64,000 nt of DNA from Tenrec ecaudatus (lineage: Eukaryota > Chordata > Mammalia > Afrosoricida > Tenrecidae): the NCBI RefSeq assembly GCF_050624435.1, contig NC_134536.1, positions 127,496,758 to 127,560,757 of the forward strand, written 5' to 3'. A program made the translations under genes and the position numbers. The notes under the pieces were generated by a model. That model had not been told where the DNA came from. It worked only from the letters and a program-made list of their open reading frames with translations, and did not search any database. Every line of letters begins with the position of its first letter. Positions within the stretch are counted from its first letter, which is position 1. This document shows positions 22,700 through 34,022 of the stretch, piece after piece.

Positions 22700-23240
22700 T
22701 ATGAATGGATTTGGGGCTCAGACTGAATTCTAGCCCCAATCTAAGAACAATTAGTTTCTATGACATGGTCCTGATTGATGGCCCCCTCGTGAAACGCTCC
22801 CTGAAGTTATGGGTGCCATAACTAAGTGTGGAAGAAACTAGATGGTGCTCAGCTTTTTAAAAAATAGCATCTGGGGGGGGGGGGGGTCTTAAAGTCTTGT
22901 TTTAAAACAAGCAGTCATCTAGGTGAGGCATCAACTAAGTCCACATGGAAGAAGCATATGAGCCTGTGTTATCCAAGGATTGTAAACAGTAAAATCCAAA
23001 TCCAGAGGAGTGAATGGTATCAGAGGTTAAATTGTGAACACCCAGTTTGCAGAAGGCTACGATGACAGTGGAAACCCAAAATCCATTTGCAGGGTCCCCA
23101 CATGATGAAGCCCCAGCAAGTCCCTTGTGACCATAGCTCAGGGATGTGGACAGCCTTGCTATAATGCAGAATGCACTGGAAAGTGGATGACTGTAGATGC
23201 AGTTAGGTTACATGTAACACGAGACCACTCTACCTCCCTT
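22700..23240 (+). mobile_element. Diverged second L1 3' UTR type
   Basis: The sequence TGAATTCTAGCCCCAATCTA, CTAAGTGTGGAAGAAACTAG, ATGGTGCTCAGCTTTTT, GGGGTCTTAAAGTCTTG and CCACATGGAAGAAGCATATG parallels the main L1 3' UTR unit in its core but differs on both sides. It resembles the 3' UTR type of elephant L1. A G14 run at 22874-22887 lies inside. Confidence 0.65.
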
Positions 23241-23245
23241 TTGAC

Positions 23246-23682
23246 TTACTCGTGTATAAGCTGAGTTTTCAGCACAAAAAAATGTGCTCGACTTATACAC
23301 GGGTCAGTGGTACCCCAGTGAGGTGTAACATCTCGCGGGTGATTGCCGTTCCTCCGCTGTTCATTCAAAGCCCCACTGACACTGCAGGGCTTTGAGTGTT
23401 TGTTTACTCACATCTAACCAATCAGAGCCGTCCTGTGACGTGGACGGCTCCAATTCGCAGAAGCACCCATAGTGATTCACTTACGACAGCAGCTGAACTG
23501 GTAAGGACGTGTCTGCGGCTGCGCTCCGTCTCTCCCCTCTGGTCTCTGTGTTAATTCACATCCTGCATTTCCCACCCTAGGCTTATCCTCGAGTCAATCC
23601 GTTTTTCTGGTTTCCCAGGTAATAATTAGGTACCTCGGCCTGTACTCGGGTCGGCTAATATTTGAGTATGTACGGTATTTTA
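23246..23682 (+). mobile_element. Putative non-autonomous DNA transposon with repeated terminal motif
   Basis: The left end reads TTACTCGTGTATAAGCTGAG and an internal inverted match is GCTCGACTTATACACGGGTC. Near the right end are CCTAGGCTTATCCTCGAGTC and CCTGTACTCGGGTCGGCTAA, then TACGGTATTTT. The motif ACTCGNGTATAAGCCGA therefore occurs at both ends in inverted orientation. No transposase sequence is visible. Confidence 0.5.
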
Positions 23683-23844
23683 AATTTGTTCTAGTTTTTA
23701 ATATTTTCAGCTTTCTTTCCGATGGAGTTTTCCTATGTATTATTTTGTTATTGTTGTCTGTTTTTACTTTTTTAGAGGTTTTTCGGTATATGAAATCCAG
23801 GATGGGTAATTCTAGAGACAGGAATTGGATTAATGATTCCCTGG

Positions 23845-24042
23845 GGGGATGGCTACACACTGGGCTGTGAATCACAAAGTCAGCAGTTCAAAACCACCAG
23901 CCACTCTAAGGGAGAAAGAGGAGGCTTTCTACTCTGAACGAGATACAGTCTCAAAAACCCACAGGGGCTGTTCCACCCTGTCCTTGGGGTCACCCTGGGT
24001 GGGAATCGACTCACCAGTAGTGAGTTTGGTTTGGTTTGGGCT
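23845..24042 (+). repeat. AfroSINE
   Basis: CACAAAGTCAGCAGTTCAAA, CCACCAGCCACTCTAAGGGA, TCAAAAACCCACAGGGGCTG and GTAGTGAGTTTGGTTTGGTT give a nearly complete copy. Confidence 0.9.
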
Positions 24043-24149
24043 GGGGGTACAGAGTAGAGGTTGAGGGAAAATGGGGAGCTAATGAAGAAAAGGTTCTAAA
24101 TTGGATTGTGGTGGGGCTTGTACAACTCCTCTTTATATGACAGGACCAC

Positions 24150-24662
24150 TGAACTGGATTGGTTTAGTCTGGGTACTTTAGAGAAACAAATCCACAGCAA
24201 CTCATGTATAAGAGAGAGTTTTCTATAAAGGTTAAGTGCACATCAAGAAAACATCCCAACTCAGTCCTGCCCAAGCCCACAAGTCCAACATTAACCCATA
24301 TGTCCAACAACAATCCACGAAGCCCTCCTCCATCTCACAAAACAGACACAACGATGCCGACTGCAGGAGGAAAGCCGAGTCAGTGCATGTGTAAACATCT
24401 CAGCGCTGGCAGGGGTCTCCACACAGCTGCTCCAGCACCCAGGGCTGCATCGGGGTAGGTCCATATGGCTTCTCTTCGGGGATGTCTTGCAGGAAGTGAG
24501 CCTTGCCAGCTGAAGCAGGGAACTGCTAAGGCAGCTGCACCCTGGTCCGACCATCACATAGCAAGAGACCCGAGAACTAGAAAGGTGAGGCTCACCGAGC
24601 CATTTATGCCTCCACCCTTCAATTAACCCCACATGTGTTTATCGGCCAGGTTGGCACAATAA
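24150..24662 (-). repeat. Unclassified interspersed repeat, reverse orientation
   Basis: It begins GGGTACTTTAGAGAAACAAA and ends near ATCGGCCAGGTTGGCACAAT. The reverse complement has the same terminal motifs as 1100-1600. The interior (ACATCCCAACTCAGTCCTGC, CTGGCAGGGGTCTCCACACA) is family specific. Confidence 0.55.
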
Positions 24663-25780
24663 ATTAACCAACTTATGGATAGTTTGTGAATTATATGCCT
24701 ATAAAATGAGGGTTTTTTAAATGATGGAGTGGGAATTCTGTGAGGCACACAGAATTCCTGTCACGTGGGGTCAACGAGACTGAACAGACTCCTAGCACTC
24801 AACACGGAGAAGCTCAAGGGAGATGACACTGTTAGCCGAAGACCCTTCTGATCCCACGAATGGTGCATCCTCTGTGACACTTGATTCCCCGGGCCCAGAG
24901 GGGTGATACGTTAGTTGCCCTAAGTTTGCTAGAGCTTCTCCCACAAACGGGCGAGCTCTGACAAGAGGGAGAGGGAGAAACACGGTATCAGTTTCATGGG
25001 TTGCATTTCCTGTGTCATAGAACTCTTCTGACTGGGTCTTTTGTTTTCTAGCTCCAAACTCCATAAAGCATCACAGGAAATTCAACAGGGCAGAGAACTC
25101 ACACCTCACACACGGGCCGGCAAAGCTTCTCCTGCTTGGTCTGCAGGAGTCCACAATGCCCAAGGCAGGCCTCGGCGATGGCTCCGTGGGTGCTGCTGAC
25201 GTTCAACGAGGGGACTTCAGAAGCTGGTAGAAGAGGGGAAGTGAAGGATAACGGAATCTTCTACGCACTATCTGAAGCCCTCTGGTAGAACTACGTGCCC
25301 TCCATGCTTATGGCCCGCCTGCCCACCACTGGGGTGGAGCCTGGCTCCTGGTAGGCGCTCCCCAGACATCTTCGGAACAAACGTGAATTTGCATCCTCCC
25401 TTCGGCACATCGTCCAAGTCGAGCACACCGCCTTCCCGGCCATCGTGAAGAGACTTCCTAGGGATGTTTCCAAAGAGAGTCGGCCCCGTTTAGGCCTCCA
25501 AGTGCGCTCGTTGTTGAATGCTTTCCAAAATGTTTTCAATCTATGCTTGAATTGGTCCTTTAAAAGTACTCAGGAAGCATAATGCGCTGCCTGCCTTCCT
25601 TCAGGGGCCTGGGCCTGTGAGCTCAGCTGCTCTAGAGATTTCCCAGCGCAGGGGTGAATAGCCGTGCCTCCCACGATGGCTCCACCTGGTCCCCCGTTCT
25701 CTCCGTCCTCCTGGGGATGACTCTTCTCATCATCCCAGCCCTCGACCCCGCATTCCAGCCAGCAGAGAGGAAAGGACAGG
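24663..25780. other. No recognised gene
   Basis: CCTGGCTCCTGGTAGGCGCTC near 25340 resembles the end of a MIR element. No exon could be supported. Confidence 0.4.
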
Positions 25781-25784
25781 AAGG

Positions 25785-25985
25785 CAGAGTTGGGCTATGC
25801 ACTGAGCTGCTGCTATCTGCAAGATCAGCGGTTCAAAACCACCAACAGCTCTGCAGGAGAAAGATGAGGCTGTTTGCTTCCTTACAGATGTACACTCTCA
25901 GAAACCCACAGGGGCAGTTCTACTCCATCCTGTAAAGTCACTCACAATAAGTCTGACTCGACTCGAGGGCAGTGAACTGGACTTT
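25785..25985 (+). repeat. AfroSINE
   Basis: AAGATCAGCGGTTCAAAACC, CACCAACAGCTCTGCAGGAG, CAGAAACCCACAGGGGCAGT and CTCGAGGGCAGTGAACTGGA give a nearly complete copy with a weak 5' end. Confidence 0.85.
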
Positions 25986-26164
25986 TCTCCCAGTCCACGA
26001 CCTGACACTTGGGCACACCTACCAGCAAGAGACCCCCAGCAGCCAGCCCTGGTCCATGTCAGAGCTCAGGGTTCTATTCCTAAGACAGAGAAGGAAGTAA
26101 CCGACCGTGCCTGTCACGGCCATCTTTAGGAATCATGATCATACATGGACATATATACACATAT

Positions 26165-26425
26165 AAACAATAGCTGCCAAGTCCTCACCAACTCACGACA
26201 ATTCCACGTGTGTCAGAGGAGACTTGTGTTCCAGAAGGTTCCCGATGGCTAGTTTTTCACAAGTGGATGGCCAGGCCTTCCTTCCTATTCTATCTCCGTC
26301 CCGAAGCCCTGTGGAAATCTGTCTATCAGGGGAGACCCTGCTGATACTTGAAAGACCGGTGGCACAGCTTCCAGCCTCCCAGGAGCACGCATCCCGGTCT
26401 GACTGACGAACAGACGAATGGGGGT
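26165..26425 (-). repeat. AfroSINE-family composite
   Basis: CACCAACTCACGACAATTCC, GATGGCCAGGCCTTCCTTCC, GAGACCCTGCTGATACTTGA and CCGGTGGCACAGCTTCCAGC read as the reverse complement of a SINE variant. The same leader motif also lies at the start of the RTE copy at 14041. Confidence 0.6.
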
Positions 26426-26429
26426 CAGA

Positions 26430-27300
26430 GGGGGGATCACTATTCGTAATTACATAAAATACGCCCTGGTTCAGCAGGCTCTCGCTGGAGCTCAGCCCCA
26501 TGGCTCCCTGGCAGTGCCTTTCCCTGCTCCCAGGCCCCTTGGCCTCCTCCACCCGCGCTGGGTCCCAGGTGGCTGAGCTGCTGCTGCCAGAGGACCAGGA
26601 GAACAAAGTGCCCTTGTAGCTGGGAATCGACTTGAATTGTGCTATGCTTTCCTCGCTCACATCCTGCATGCATTGTTAATAGTGTCAGCCGAGAGCAAGT
26701 GAAACCGGCACTGAGTTAGGAGCCTAATCGTGTTTGCTTTTCCCTTCTCCACCCTCCCTCCCAGACAGAGAGGGGCCTGCTTCACCAAGCTCTCTATTCT
26801 AATTCTTCACAAGATCTCTCGCGGGAGGGTGTCCCTTCATCAGACTCTAGGACAAAGCAGCGATCTCCGACCCTGAGAGCTCACAGGACCAAGAGGGGGA
26901 AGCCACACGCTGGTGCAGAGCCCTTCTTGGCCTCCCCATCACTATCACCTGACGCCTGCTTTCACAGCACTCCAGGAGGGCAGTGCTCCCCAGTCCTGCT
27001 CTGCGGAAGTGCTCTGGCCACATGTCTTTGTGAGGGGCCAGACTGGATGATAAACGTGTCTGTCGAACAAACAAAAGGACCCTGAGGAGGGGTGAGGGAG
27101 GGCTGGCTTCAAGGCTGAGACCTGCTCAGTGGCACCGGGAAGAACGACTGGTGGTCTGCTCCCCATAGAGGACAGTGTAAAACCTACCAGGCAGTTTGAC
27201 TCTGCCACGGGGCGCTGGCACTCAGAACCCGCCAACGGTGTCAGCCACAACAGAGCACACACAGGGAGGAGAAGCCAGTAGCAAAACAATGGTTCCTGAC
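26430..27300. other. No recognised gene
   Basis: Open frames at 26193-26673 (-) and 26847-27313 (-) overlap each other and lack domains or splice support. Confidence 0.4.
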
Positions 27301-27307
27301 AGCAGCG

Positions 27308-27645
27308 CCACATGCACTACATGCATGCACACTACACACACACAATACATGCATGCACAATACATGCATGCACAATACATGCACACACTGCATGCATACT
27401 ACGTGCACACTGTACATATACATGTTACATACACACACCACACGCACACTACACACATGCTACACACTACATGCACACATACTACGTGCGCATAGTCATG
27501 CATGCACACTACATGAACACACTACACATACACAACACTACATACACACACAGTACATGCATACATGCTACATGCACGCACTACATGCACACACATCACA
27601 CATACTACATATACACGTGCTATATACACACACACTATATGCACT
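27308..27645. repeat. ACATGC/ACATAC-rich tandem low-complexity array
   Basis: About 340 bases of imperfect alternating purine-pyrimidine repeat built from TACATGCATGCACAC and ACATACACACAC units. All + strand frames here are rich in His, Thr, Cys and Met codons, which explains the open frames at 27312-27775. Left-handed DNA potential is high. Confidence 0.9.
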
Positions 27646-27967
27646 ACTTGAAGACGTGGTGTCTTCATCTCTCAGTCAGTCACCACCGGTCTTTCCAAAT
27701 GAAATGATGCTCTCAGTATTTTCCTCCCTTGTTTGTGCTAAAGAGCTGGGTGGCACCCTCTCATGTTTATTTTAAATAGTCTTCATATTTTATTTAATTC
27801 TGAATAATTCACTTAATAGCTCACAAACTCAAAAATGCAAACATGGTATGCCAGGAAAGGCCCCAGCCCACCTCCTCCCCATGGCTTTTTCTTGGGTCTC
27901 CCTTCCAGGGCCACAAAAATAAATATGCACCTGTGCTATCTTTCCCTCCCCTGTGAGCATTAACAGG

Positions 27968-28170
27968 AGCCCTGGTGGCACACTGGTTACTTGCTGGGCT
28001 GCTAACTGCAAGGTCAGCAGTTCAAAGTCACCAGCCACCCCAGGGGGAGATGACAGGGCTAGCTACTCTTGCAAAGAGTTTTAGTCTCAGAAACTCACAG
28101 GGGCAGTTCTACCCTGCCCTATCTGGTTGCGGTAAGTCGGCATCGACTGATGGTAGTGAGTTCCGGTTTC
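27968..28170 (+). repeat. AfroSINE, near-complete reference copy
   Basis: This is one of the clearest copies: GGAGCCCTGGTGGCACACTG, GGGCTGCTAACTGCAAGGTC, AGCAGTTCAAAGTCACCAGC, GAAACTCACAGGGGCAGTTC, TCGACTGATGGTAGTGAGTT. The 5' third has the A-box and B-box layout of a tRNA-derived RNA polymerase III promoter. Confidence 0.9.
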
Positions 28171-28324
28171 ATGAGCATTAGCAGAGCACAACCCACATTC
28201 CTCAGCAAGCTGCTGCTTCTTCTTTTTTCTCACTTTGAAAGGTCTATTCAGAGCACTCAGCAAAAGCCAGATCAGTTCTAAGCAGTGACTGCCTCTTACA
28301 TCCTGACACCTCCCCACCCCCTAT

Positions 28325-28402
28325 ACTCCAATACACACACAGCACTCCTTCTCCTCCCCCTCCTCCCTCTCTCCCTCTTCCTCTCTCTTTTCCCTCTCTC
28401 AC
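28325..28402. repeat. CT-rich polypyrimidine tract
   Basis: TCCTTCTCCTCCCCCTCCTC followed by CTCTCTCCCTCTTCCTCTCT. Low complexity. Confidence 0.8.
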
Positions 28403-28577
28403 TCTGTACTGCCCAAGCTAAAGCTCTTCTCCCCAAACTCCTTTCTACCAGTAGCCCGGATGACTTTCTCAAATGTCCGTAGGAACAGGAGACCCCGGGA
28501 ACTGAGCCCTGTGTGGACTGGGTGCTGCACCCCGTGGTGGAGGTGACACTGAGGCAGCATTAAGCTCCTCTGATTAA

Positions 28578-29160
28578 GGCGCCCTGGCAGTGCAGCGGCT
28601 AAACCCTGCGCTGGGAGCTGGAATCTCTGGTTCCACGACGACGCGGCTGTCTGCTCCCTGAGGACGACAGCCTTGGAAGGCCGATGGGGCAGCGTGACTC
28701 CGTCCTCTGGGCTCCCTCTGGCTTGGAATCCACTCAACAGCAATGAGTTTGGTGGTGCAGACAGTTAAACACTTGGCTGCTCACTGAAAGCTTGGAGGTT
28801 TGAACCCACGCAGCCTCCACTCACTGGGAAAAATCCTGGAGATCTGCTCCCCTAGAGATGAAAGCCAAGAAACCCCTCAGAGGCAGTGGTCATCCTGGGT
28901 CATGGTGAGTCAGCGCCGACTCAAAGGCACCCAACCACAACGGCTTCTCTGATTAACTCGCTGCCACCCACTATCAGGACTCAAAGAAGCCATGGTGGTG
29001 GGGGAAGTCCCACGCATGCGGTCAGCTGTACAGCCCCACCAGTCAGAAGAAGGGTGAGGTGGTTTGCTTCTGTAAAGATTTAAAGTCTCAGAAACTCAGA
29101 GGGGCAGTTCAATAAGGTCAAAGTGAGTTGACATGGACTCCATCCATGACAGTGGTGAGT
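28578..29160 (+). repeat. Three AfroSINEs in tandem
   Basis: Three head-to-tail SINEs, each diverged: about 28578-28755 (GCGCCCTGGCAGTGCAGCGG to CAGCAATGAGTTTGG), 28750-28940 (AACACTTGGCTGCTCACTGA to CGCCGACTCAAAGGCACCCA) and 28985-29160 (AGCCATGGTGGTGGGGGAAG to GTGGTGAGTGGG). Sequential insertion into SINE tails is the likely cause. Confidence 0.75.
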
Positions 29161-30005
29161 GGGTGGGTAGGTGAGTGGATGGACCAGAAATCAAGAACAA
29201 GATTTTTCTTGATTGAATTGCACCCCCACCCCCAAATGTGTGTGGGCTTGGCAGGGCCATGAGCCTCACTGGCAGTGATGTTGCGTCGGGATCAGCCCAA
29301 TTGGTTATAGGAGGCTTGGATGGGCTGCAATGCCCTGATTGGATGTGAAGGGAGTTTCCCTGCTGTGCAGCGTGTACCGTTGTATCTTACCACAGGTAAA
29401 AGGGAAGTGAAGCCAGCAGGGAAGAGGAACCTTCAACCACCATGAAGCACACCACAGCCTTTGGACCCAGGGTCTCTGTGCTGAGAACCTCCTAGACCTA
29501 GAGGAAGATGGATGCCAAGACACATGGAGCTTCCCTGGGAATGTCAAAGACCTTCCCCCACCCCCACCAGCTGGCACTTTGAATTGGGAAGGCTAGCCTC
29601 CAAAGCTGTGAGACAATACATTTCTGTTTGGTCAAAGCAGCCACTTGAGGTCTTTGTGTTTTGCCCACTCTGGATAAGTAAGACAAAGGCCCCAGGAGAA
29701 AGGACCCACCCTACTCATATATCCGTGCTGTGCCTTGCTATCTGTTTCCAAAAGTGCTCTCGGATCTTTAAATTATGCAAAATACAAGTAATGATCCTAA
29801 TGTCACAGGCGAGGAGGACTAAATGGTTTGCATATGATCACACAGGCCTTGGTGTCAGGCAGAGCTGGGACTCAGAGCCAAGCCACTCGAGCCCTTTCCT
29901 CGTGCTATTTCAACGATATCGTCCACGAAAGCCTAGAGACTGACGGAGAAATGACCAGGGAAAGAACATGACTCCGGCTGAACGTTTCCTGCACGGTCAG
30001 TATAT
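29161..30005. other. No recognised gene; MIR-like fragment at 29770-29890
   Basis: TGATCACACAGGCCTTGGTG and GAGCTGGGACTCAGAGCCAA resemble a reverse MIR core. The 143-codon frame at 29512-29943 has no recognised homology. Confidence 0.4.
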
Positions 30006-30007
30006 CG

Positions 30008-30212
30008 TCGTTGTCGTTAAGTGCAGTTAAGCGATTTTCAGCTCAGGGCCACCCATGGGAGAAGCAAAAGTGCTCTACATTATTTCAGGCTGTAATCCTT
30101 ACAGGAAGAGATCACCCAGTCTTTCTCCTTAGGGGCCATGGGGTGGGTCCCAGCCACCAGCCTTTCAGTTAAAGGCCAAGCACTTAACCATCGTACCACA
30201 CCAGGCGTCCTT
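30008..30212 (-). repeat. AfroSINE
   Basis: Reverse complement of a SINE variant: CAGGGCCACCCATGGGAGAA, CAGGCTGTAATCCTTACAGG, CCTTTCAGTTAAAGGCCAAG and CCACACCAGGCGTCC. Confidence 0.75.
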
Positions 30213-30587
30213 GATCCGTACTGTGCAAATCCCTTTTCATCTTAACTTCACTCTTCACACAACCTACTCCGTGTTAAAACCAAGGCTAAGGGGCTTAGGC
30301 TGGGCTCTCCGGAGGAGCAAAGCCAGGGAAGCTAATCTATGTAGAGGAGATGTTGCAGGTTCAAATAAATGGCAGCCACTCGCATGTCTGGGAATTTAGG
30401 GGCGTCTTATTCCGCTAGCTGGGCTACCGAGAAACTCACGTTGTTGCCTCTCATCGCAGCCCCGAGTGGACCTCTAGTCCCACTATACAGCTCATCTCCC
30501 ATTTGTCAACGACTCAAACAAGCGTGGACAGAAACAGAAAAAAGAAAAATTAATGGGTCAATTGTAACTTCGAAAAGAGCAAGTAAG

Positions 30588-32971
30588 CAAAACACTTGTC
30601 TTCGGCTGCTGATCGCCGGCCGCTGGGAACGATGGTCCTGATCAGGTCAGTTCGGCCTCAGGCCAGGAGACAAGACATGTCGGTTGAAAGATCCCCAAAG
30701 AAGAATTCTGCTCCTAGTGGGATTAAAGAGCATCCAGGAAGCACAAAGGGAATCTCACTTTGATGTGAGTCACGTACCACGTGGAAACACAGTCCAGTCC
30801 CTAGAACTCCTAAAGCCAGAGGAAGAAAAGCAGAACTGAAGCTGCATGAGCCGAGAAGACTGAACCATCTACTGATGGAGAGATCTCTGCAGCAGAATCC
30901 CATTGTTCCTCTGTATCTGCCTTCAAGATCCCATCGTAAGGGTGACAGGAGGAGGCAGACTTCATTCCATCCACTCTAGGAACCAGTGCAAAGGAAAAGG
31001 TGGACATATCCCCCATAAACAAATCTCATACTGAAGAACAAGTGTCTGACGCCGAATCCCATGTTTCAAGTATTTCTGCACATGTCCTTCCACAGTCATA
31101 AAAACAAGAACCAAAAGAGGGGATGCTGCGTTCCTCACAGATCCGAGCCGAGAACCACGTGCGGAAGGCACTTCCGATGCCGAGTGATTATGCTTAGACG
31201 TCTCTTCATGTTCGGGCGTCGCAATCAGAAGAACCCCCAGGAGTATGCACAGAAATGACAGGCACACACTGAAGAGAACGCTAGTAAGATTGCAGCAGGG
31301 AATGGACAGCGGAATTGTTGAGATGACGAGGCCAAAGAAGTAATAAATAAGGGAAAAGAAATGGATGAAAAAGTTCCCCGCCGAAGAGTCTCTCTGAGCT
31401 TCAGGACACTAGCCTTCAGCACTTAGTGTCTCGAAAGCATTCGAGTGCACACGAGAAAGCCAGGCCAGAACCCTCAGATTCGAATTTACAGGCTGTCTCG
31501 AAATCCTTAGCTCAGACATTTGCAGTTGTGGAAATGGACAGATGGGATGGAGAAAGAGAGAAGCAAGTCATAGAGACAAGTGGCTTGATCCAGTCTGGGG
31601 GTGCTGGTGATAGAGTACAGCCGACACTGGAACCAAAAAAGCATACCAATGTTGAACCTGGTACCAAACTGCCCAAGTCTGCGCTCAACACATCTCCGGG
31701 TAAGGCTGATTCTGTTTTATTACTCCTCGGCAGTGACGAAAGCCAGCAGTCTGGACAGGACGGGAGTGAAGACACCATCTGTTTGGTTGGGAAGAGCGAT
31801 CAAAGGGAGTCATGGAGTGACCACTTGGGAAACATGTCAACGGAAACAGTTTGGTTTGAGACTGACAGAACTCCTGGACTGAGTGCTGAAAACAAACTTT
31901 TACTTGGAAGAGGAAGGCGAAGCTAGTGAGGCTGTCACTGGGGATGAAAGAGGAGGCGAGGAAAAAGTGAAGAGCCATCAGATGACACCGCAGTGCAGGC
32001 AGTGAGGCCAGCGGTGAAGAAGACTTCCTAACGAGCAGAGTCCACACTTCTGACGTAAACGAGCAGCAGCAGAGATCCAGGCCTGAATATTAAGCAGCTT
32101 GGTGGTTTATATTTTATTTTCAGTGCAGACAAGCGACAATCAAAAAAGAAAGCCCTCACGCACATCAAGGAGAAAACAAAAATTGAGCTTTTACAGAAAA
32201 GCCTCATTACCCCTGATTTTGAAAACAACGACGGTGTCCCGCCATCCAGAGAATAAAAGCTTCGACTTCAAAAAATAAATAAATAAGATGAGAAGAGCGA
32301 CGAAAAACAGCCGGCAATGGTTGGTTTGGTGTGAAAGCCCCAGAATTGACAGCTGAACTGCAGATGATGCCAGCATGGGCCCCAAACAAGAACAGTACAA
32401 GGACGCTGTCACAAGGGCAGTGATGGGGACGGCTTCCCCAGGTCCTTCCAGATTGGAACCGTTGTGGACAATCCAGCTGAGGTCTGTCATTCACCAGTCC
32501 CCAAGGAGAGGAAAACAGTGACTGCAGAAGAACCGCTGACTGATTCTGAGTGCAGAAGGTCTAATCGGAGGAAGTACTCGGAGATCGTGGCTGAGAGAGC
32601 AGCACATCAAAGACGTTTCCAAAGAAGAAATTTCGCAGTTAAGGTTCACCAAGCAAACCAAATTTTTGCCTTTTATTTATTTACTAAAGGTGTTTGAAAA
32701 CGAACACCGCCCCCATTAGGCTGACCCCACTTATGGCGCGATTTCTCTTTTTGTTTTGTGTAGGTTGATTTGTGAGACTTCGTCATGAGACCAGGCCCAC
32801 AAAAGACTCATCAGGCTTAAGACTTTCAAGGAGGAACAAGGGAACCTCAACCACTTTAAGATACTTAACATTTTTGCAAAGCTTTCAACTTTTGGTTAAC
32901 GAAAATGGAATTTAAAATATTGGAAAGAATATTGCTATTGTGTGCAAAGAAATTAAAAACCATATAATAAA
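30588..32971 (+). pseudogene. DNTTIP2: Processed pseudogene of DNTTIP2
   Basis: An intronless, frame-broken copy of the mRNA for deoxynucleotidyltransferase-interacting protein 2, a nucleolar, Fcf2-domain protein of ribosome biogenesis. The ancestral coding span runs from ATG 30632 to TAA 32640-32642. Recognisable blocks in order are PRTPKARGRK near 30800, KSLAQTFAVVEMDRW (31500-31545), SVLLLLGSDESQQSG and QRESWSDHLG (31700-31830), TPGLSAEN (31870), LLQKSLITPDFENN (32190), the GDGWFG-like Fcf2 region (32310) and IVDNPAEVCHSPVPKE plus NRRKYSEIVAERAA at the C-terminus (32460-32610). Frameshifts and stops separate these blocks. A perfect 15-bp duplication, aaaagagcaagtaag, flanks it at 30573-30587 and 32972-32986. 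AATAAA at 32966-32971 abuts a short A run. About 44 bases of 5' UTR and 330 of 3' UTR are retained, consistent with L1-mediated retroposition of a near full-length message. Confidence 0.95.
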
Positions 32972-33287
32972 AAAAGAGCAAGTAAGTGTTGCAAGGTACA
33001 TCTATTATCAAAAAGAAGACAATACCAGAAATGATTTAACATCCTGGTTAATATAAGACTAATTACACCATTCAGATTACAACATCAAAAGGAACAATAT
33101 TGAAGAAAAGTCGAAAGAAAGATTATATTAAGGAACAGTCCAAACTAATTATAACATCCTGAACCTGGGAACAGGAGAGTACATTTTAAAGTTAATCACC
33201 AATGGAGATTTTCCCGAAGGGAAAGGGGAGTAGGCAGGTCAACTAGCAGTCAGCTTTTCCAGATGGGAGGAAGCAGGCAAGTCATCT

Positions 33288-33775
33288 AGCAGCTGACAAA
33301 AATGGAGTTTCTTTGGTTAGTTTGTTTCATATATAGAGAGAGTAGTTTGTATCAAGGAAATGGCTCACACAGTTGTAGAGATGGGCACATTCTGCCTTCA
33401 TGGGCCTCAGATGTGAGGCTAGAGTTTCTCCTGACTCAAATAGATATAGAAACTGATGAACTCAAGATAGGCAAACCAGGTGGCAGGTTTCTGGATGCAA
33501 AAGTGACTACATCCAAGGTTGGCAGGTCAGATAGCAGGCTGTGGACGACTCCCGGGATCAGCAAGCAATATGGCAGGTAACTGGCTCAAGTCCAAAGAGC
33601 CGGAGGTCACCTAACGAGCCGGATACAGGATCCAGATCCAACAAAGAGCAAGCAAGCTTCTCCACAGCATCCCTTTATACTGGAAGCAGCCACACTCCTG
33701 GGGAGACTTCATTATGGGGAATCCTTACATCTTAACTGAAAAATCCTGACACCAAACCTTAACTATCACAGTGGC
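33288..33775 (-). repeat. Unclassified interspersed repeat, reverse orientation
   Basis: Blocks TTGGCAGGTCAGATAGCAGG, GAGCAAGCAAGCTTCTCCAC, CTCCTGGGGAGACTTCATTA and TTAACTGAAAAATCCTGACA are typical of a dispersed afrotherian repeat. Its reverse complement starts near GATAGTTAAGGTTTGGTGTC, similar to the elements at 1100 and 24150. Confidence 0.55.
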
Positions 33776-33984
33776 TAAAAAACATGTTCAACATCGGTGA
33801 CAAAATAAATGACAGTGCTGGAGTTCTCGGATCTCCTTGAATGAAAGACACTGGCTTTTCCACTTCGCTACCACGTCCTCAGGAAGCCCACATCCCAACT
33901 GGGAAACAAGATACATTTGTACCCAACTGCCAAACCTCTCTGCCTGGATCAAATCCCATTATTGTTGCTGGATCACTAGCCTTT

Positions 33985-34022
33985 TCAAAGCCACCAGCTG
34001 CTCCAAGGGAGAAAGACACGGT
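33985..34022 (+). repeat. AfroSINE interrupted twice
   Basis: Three separated pieces of one SINE: 33985-34022 (CAAAGCCACCAGCTGCTCCA, GGGAGAAAGACACGG), 34466-34499 (GGCTTTCTACTCCTGTAAAG) and 35376-35452 (GAAACGCACGGGGCATATCT, CTGACTCGATGACAGAGAGC). The first gap holds an LTR-like element, the second an L1 3' end. Confidence 0.7.

Noticed and set aside
27312..27775. 131- and 140-codon His/Thr-rich open frames
   Set aside because: Products of the ACATGC/ACATAC array; no domain and all + frames are open.
27968..28170. Possible functional tRNA gene
   Set aside because: The A-box/B-box layout belongs to the tRNA-derived SINE; no cloverleaf with an anticodon stem can be drawn.
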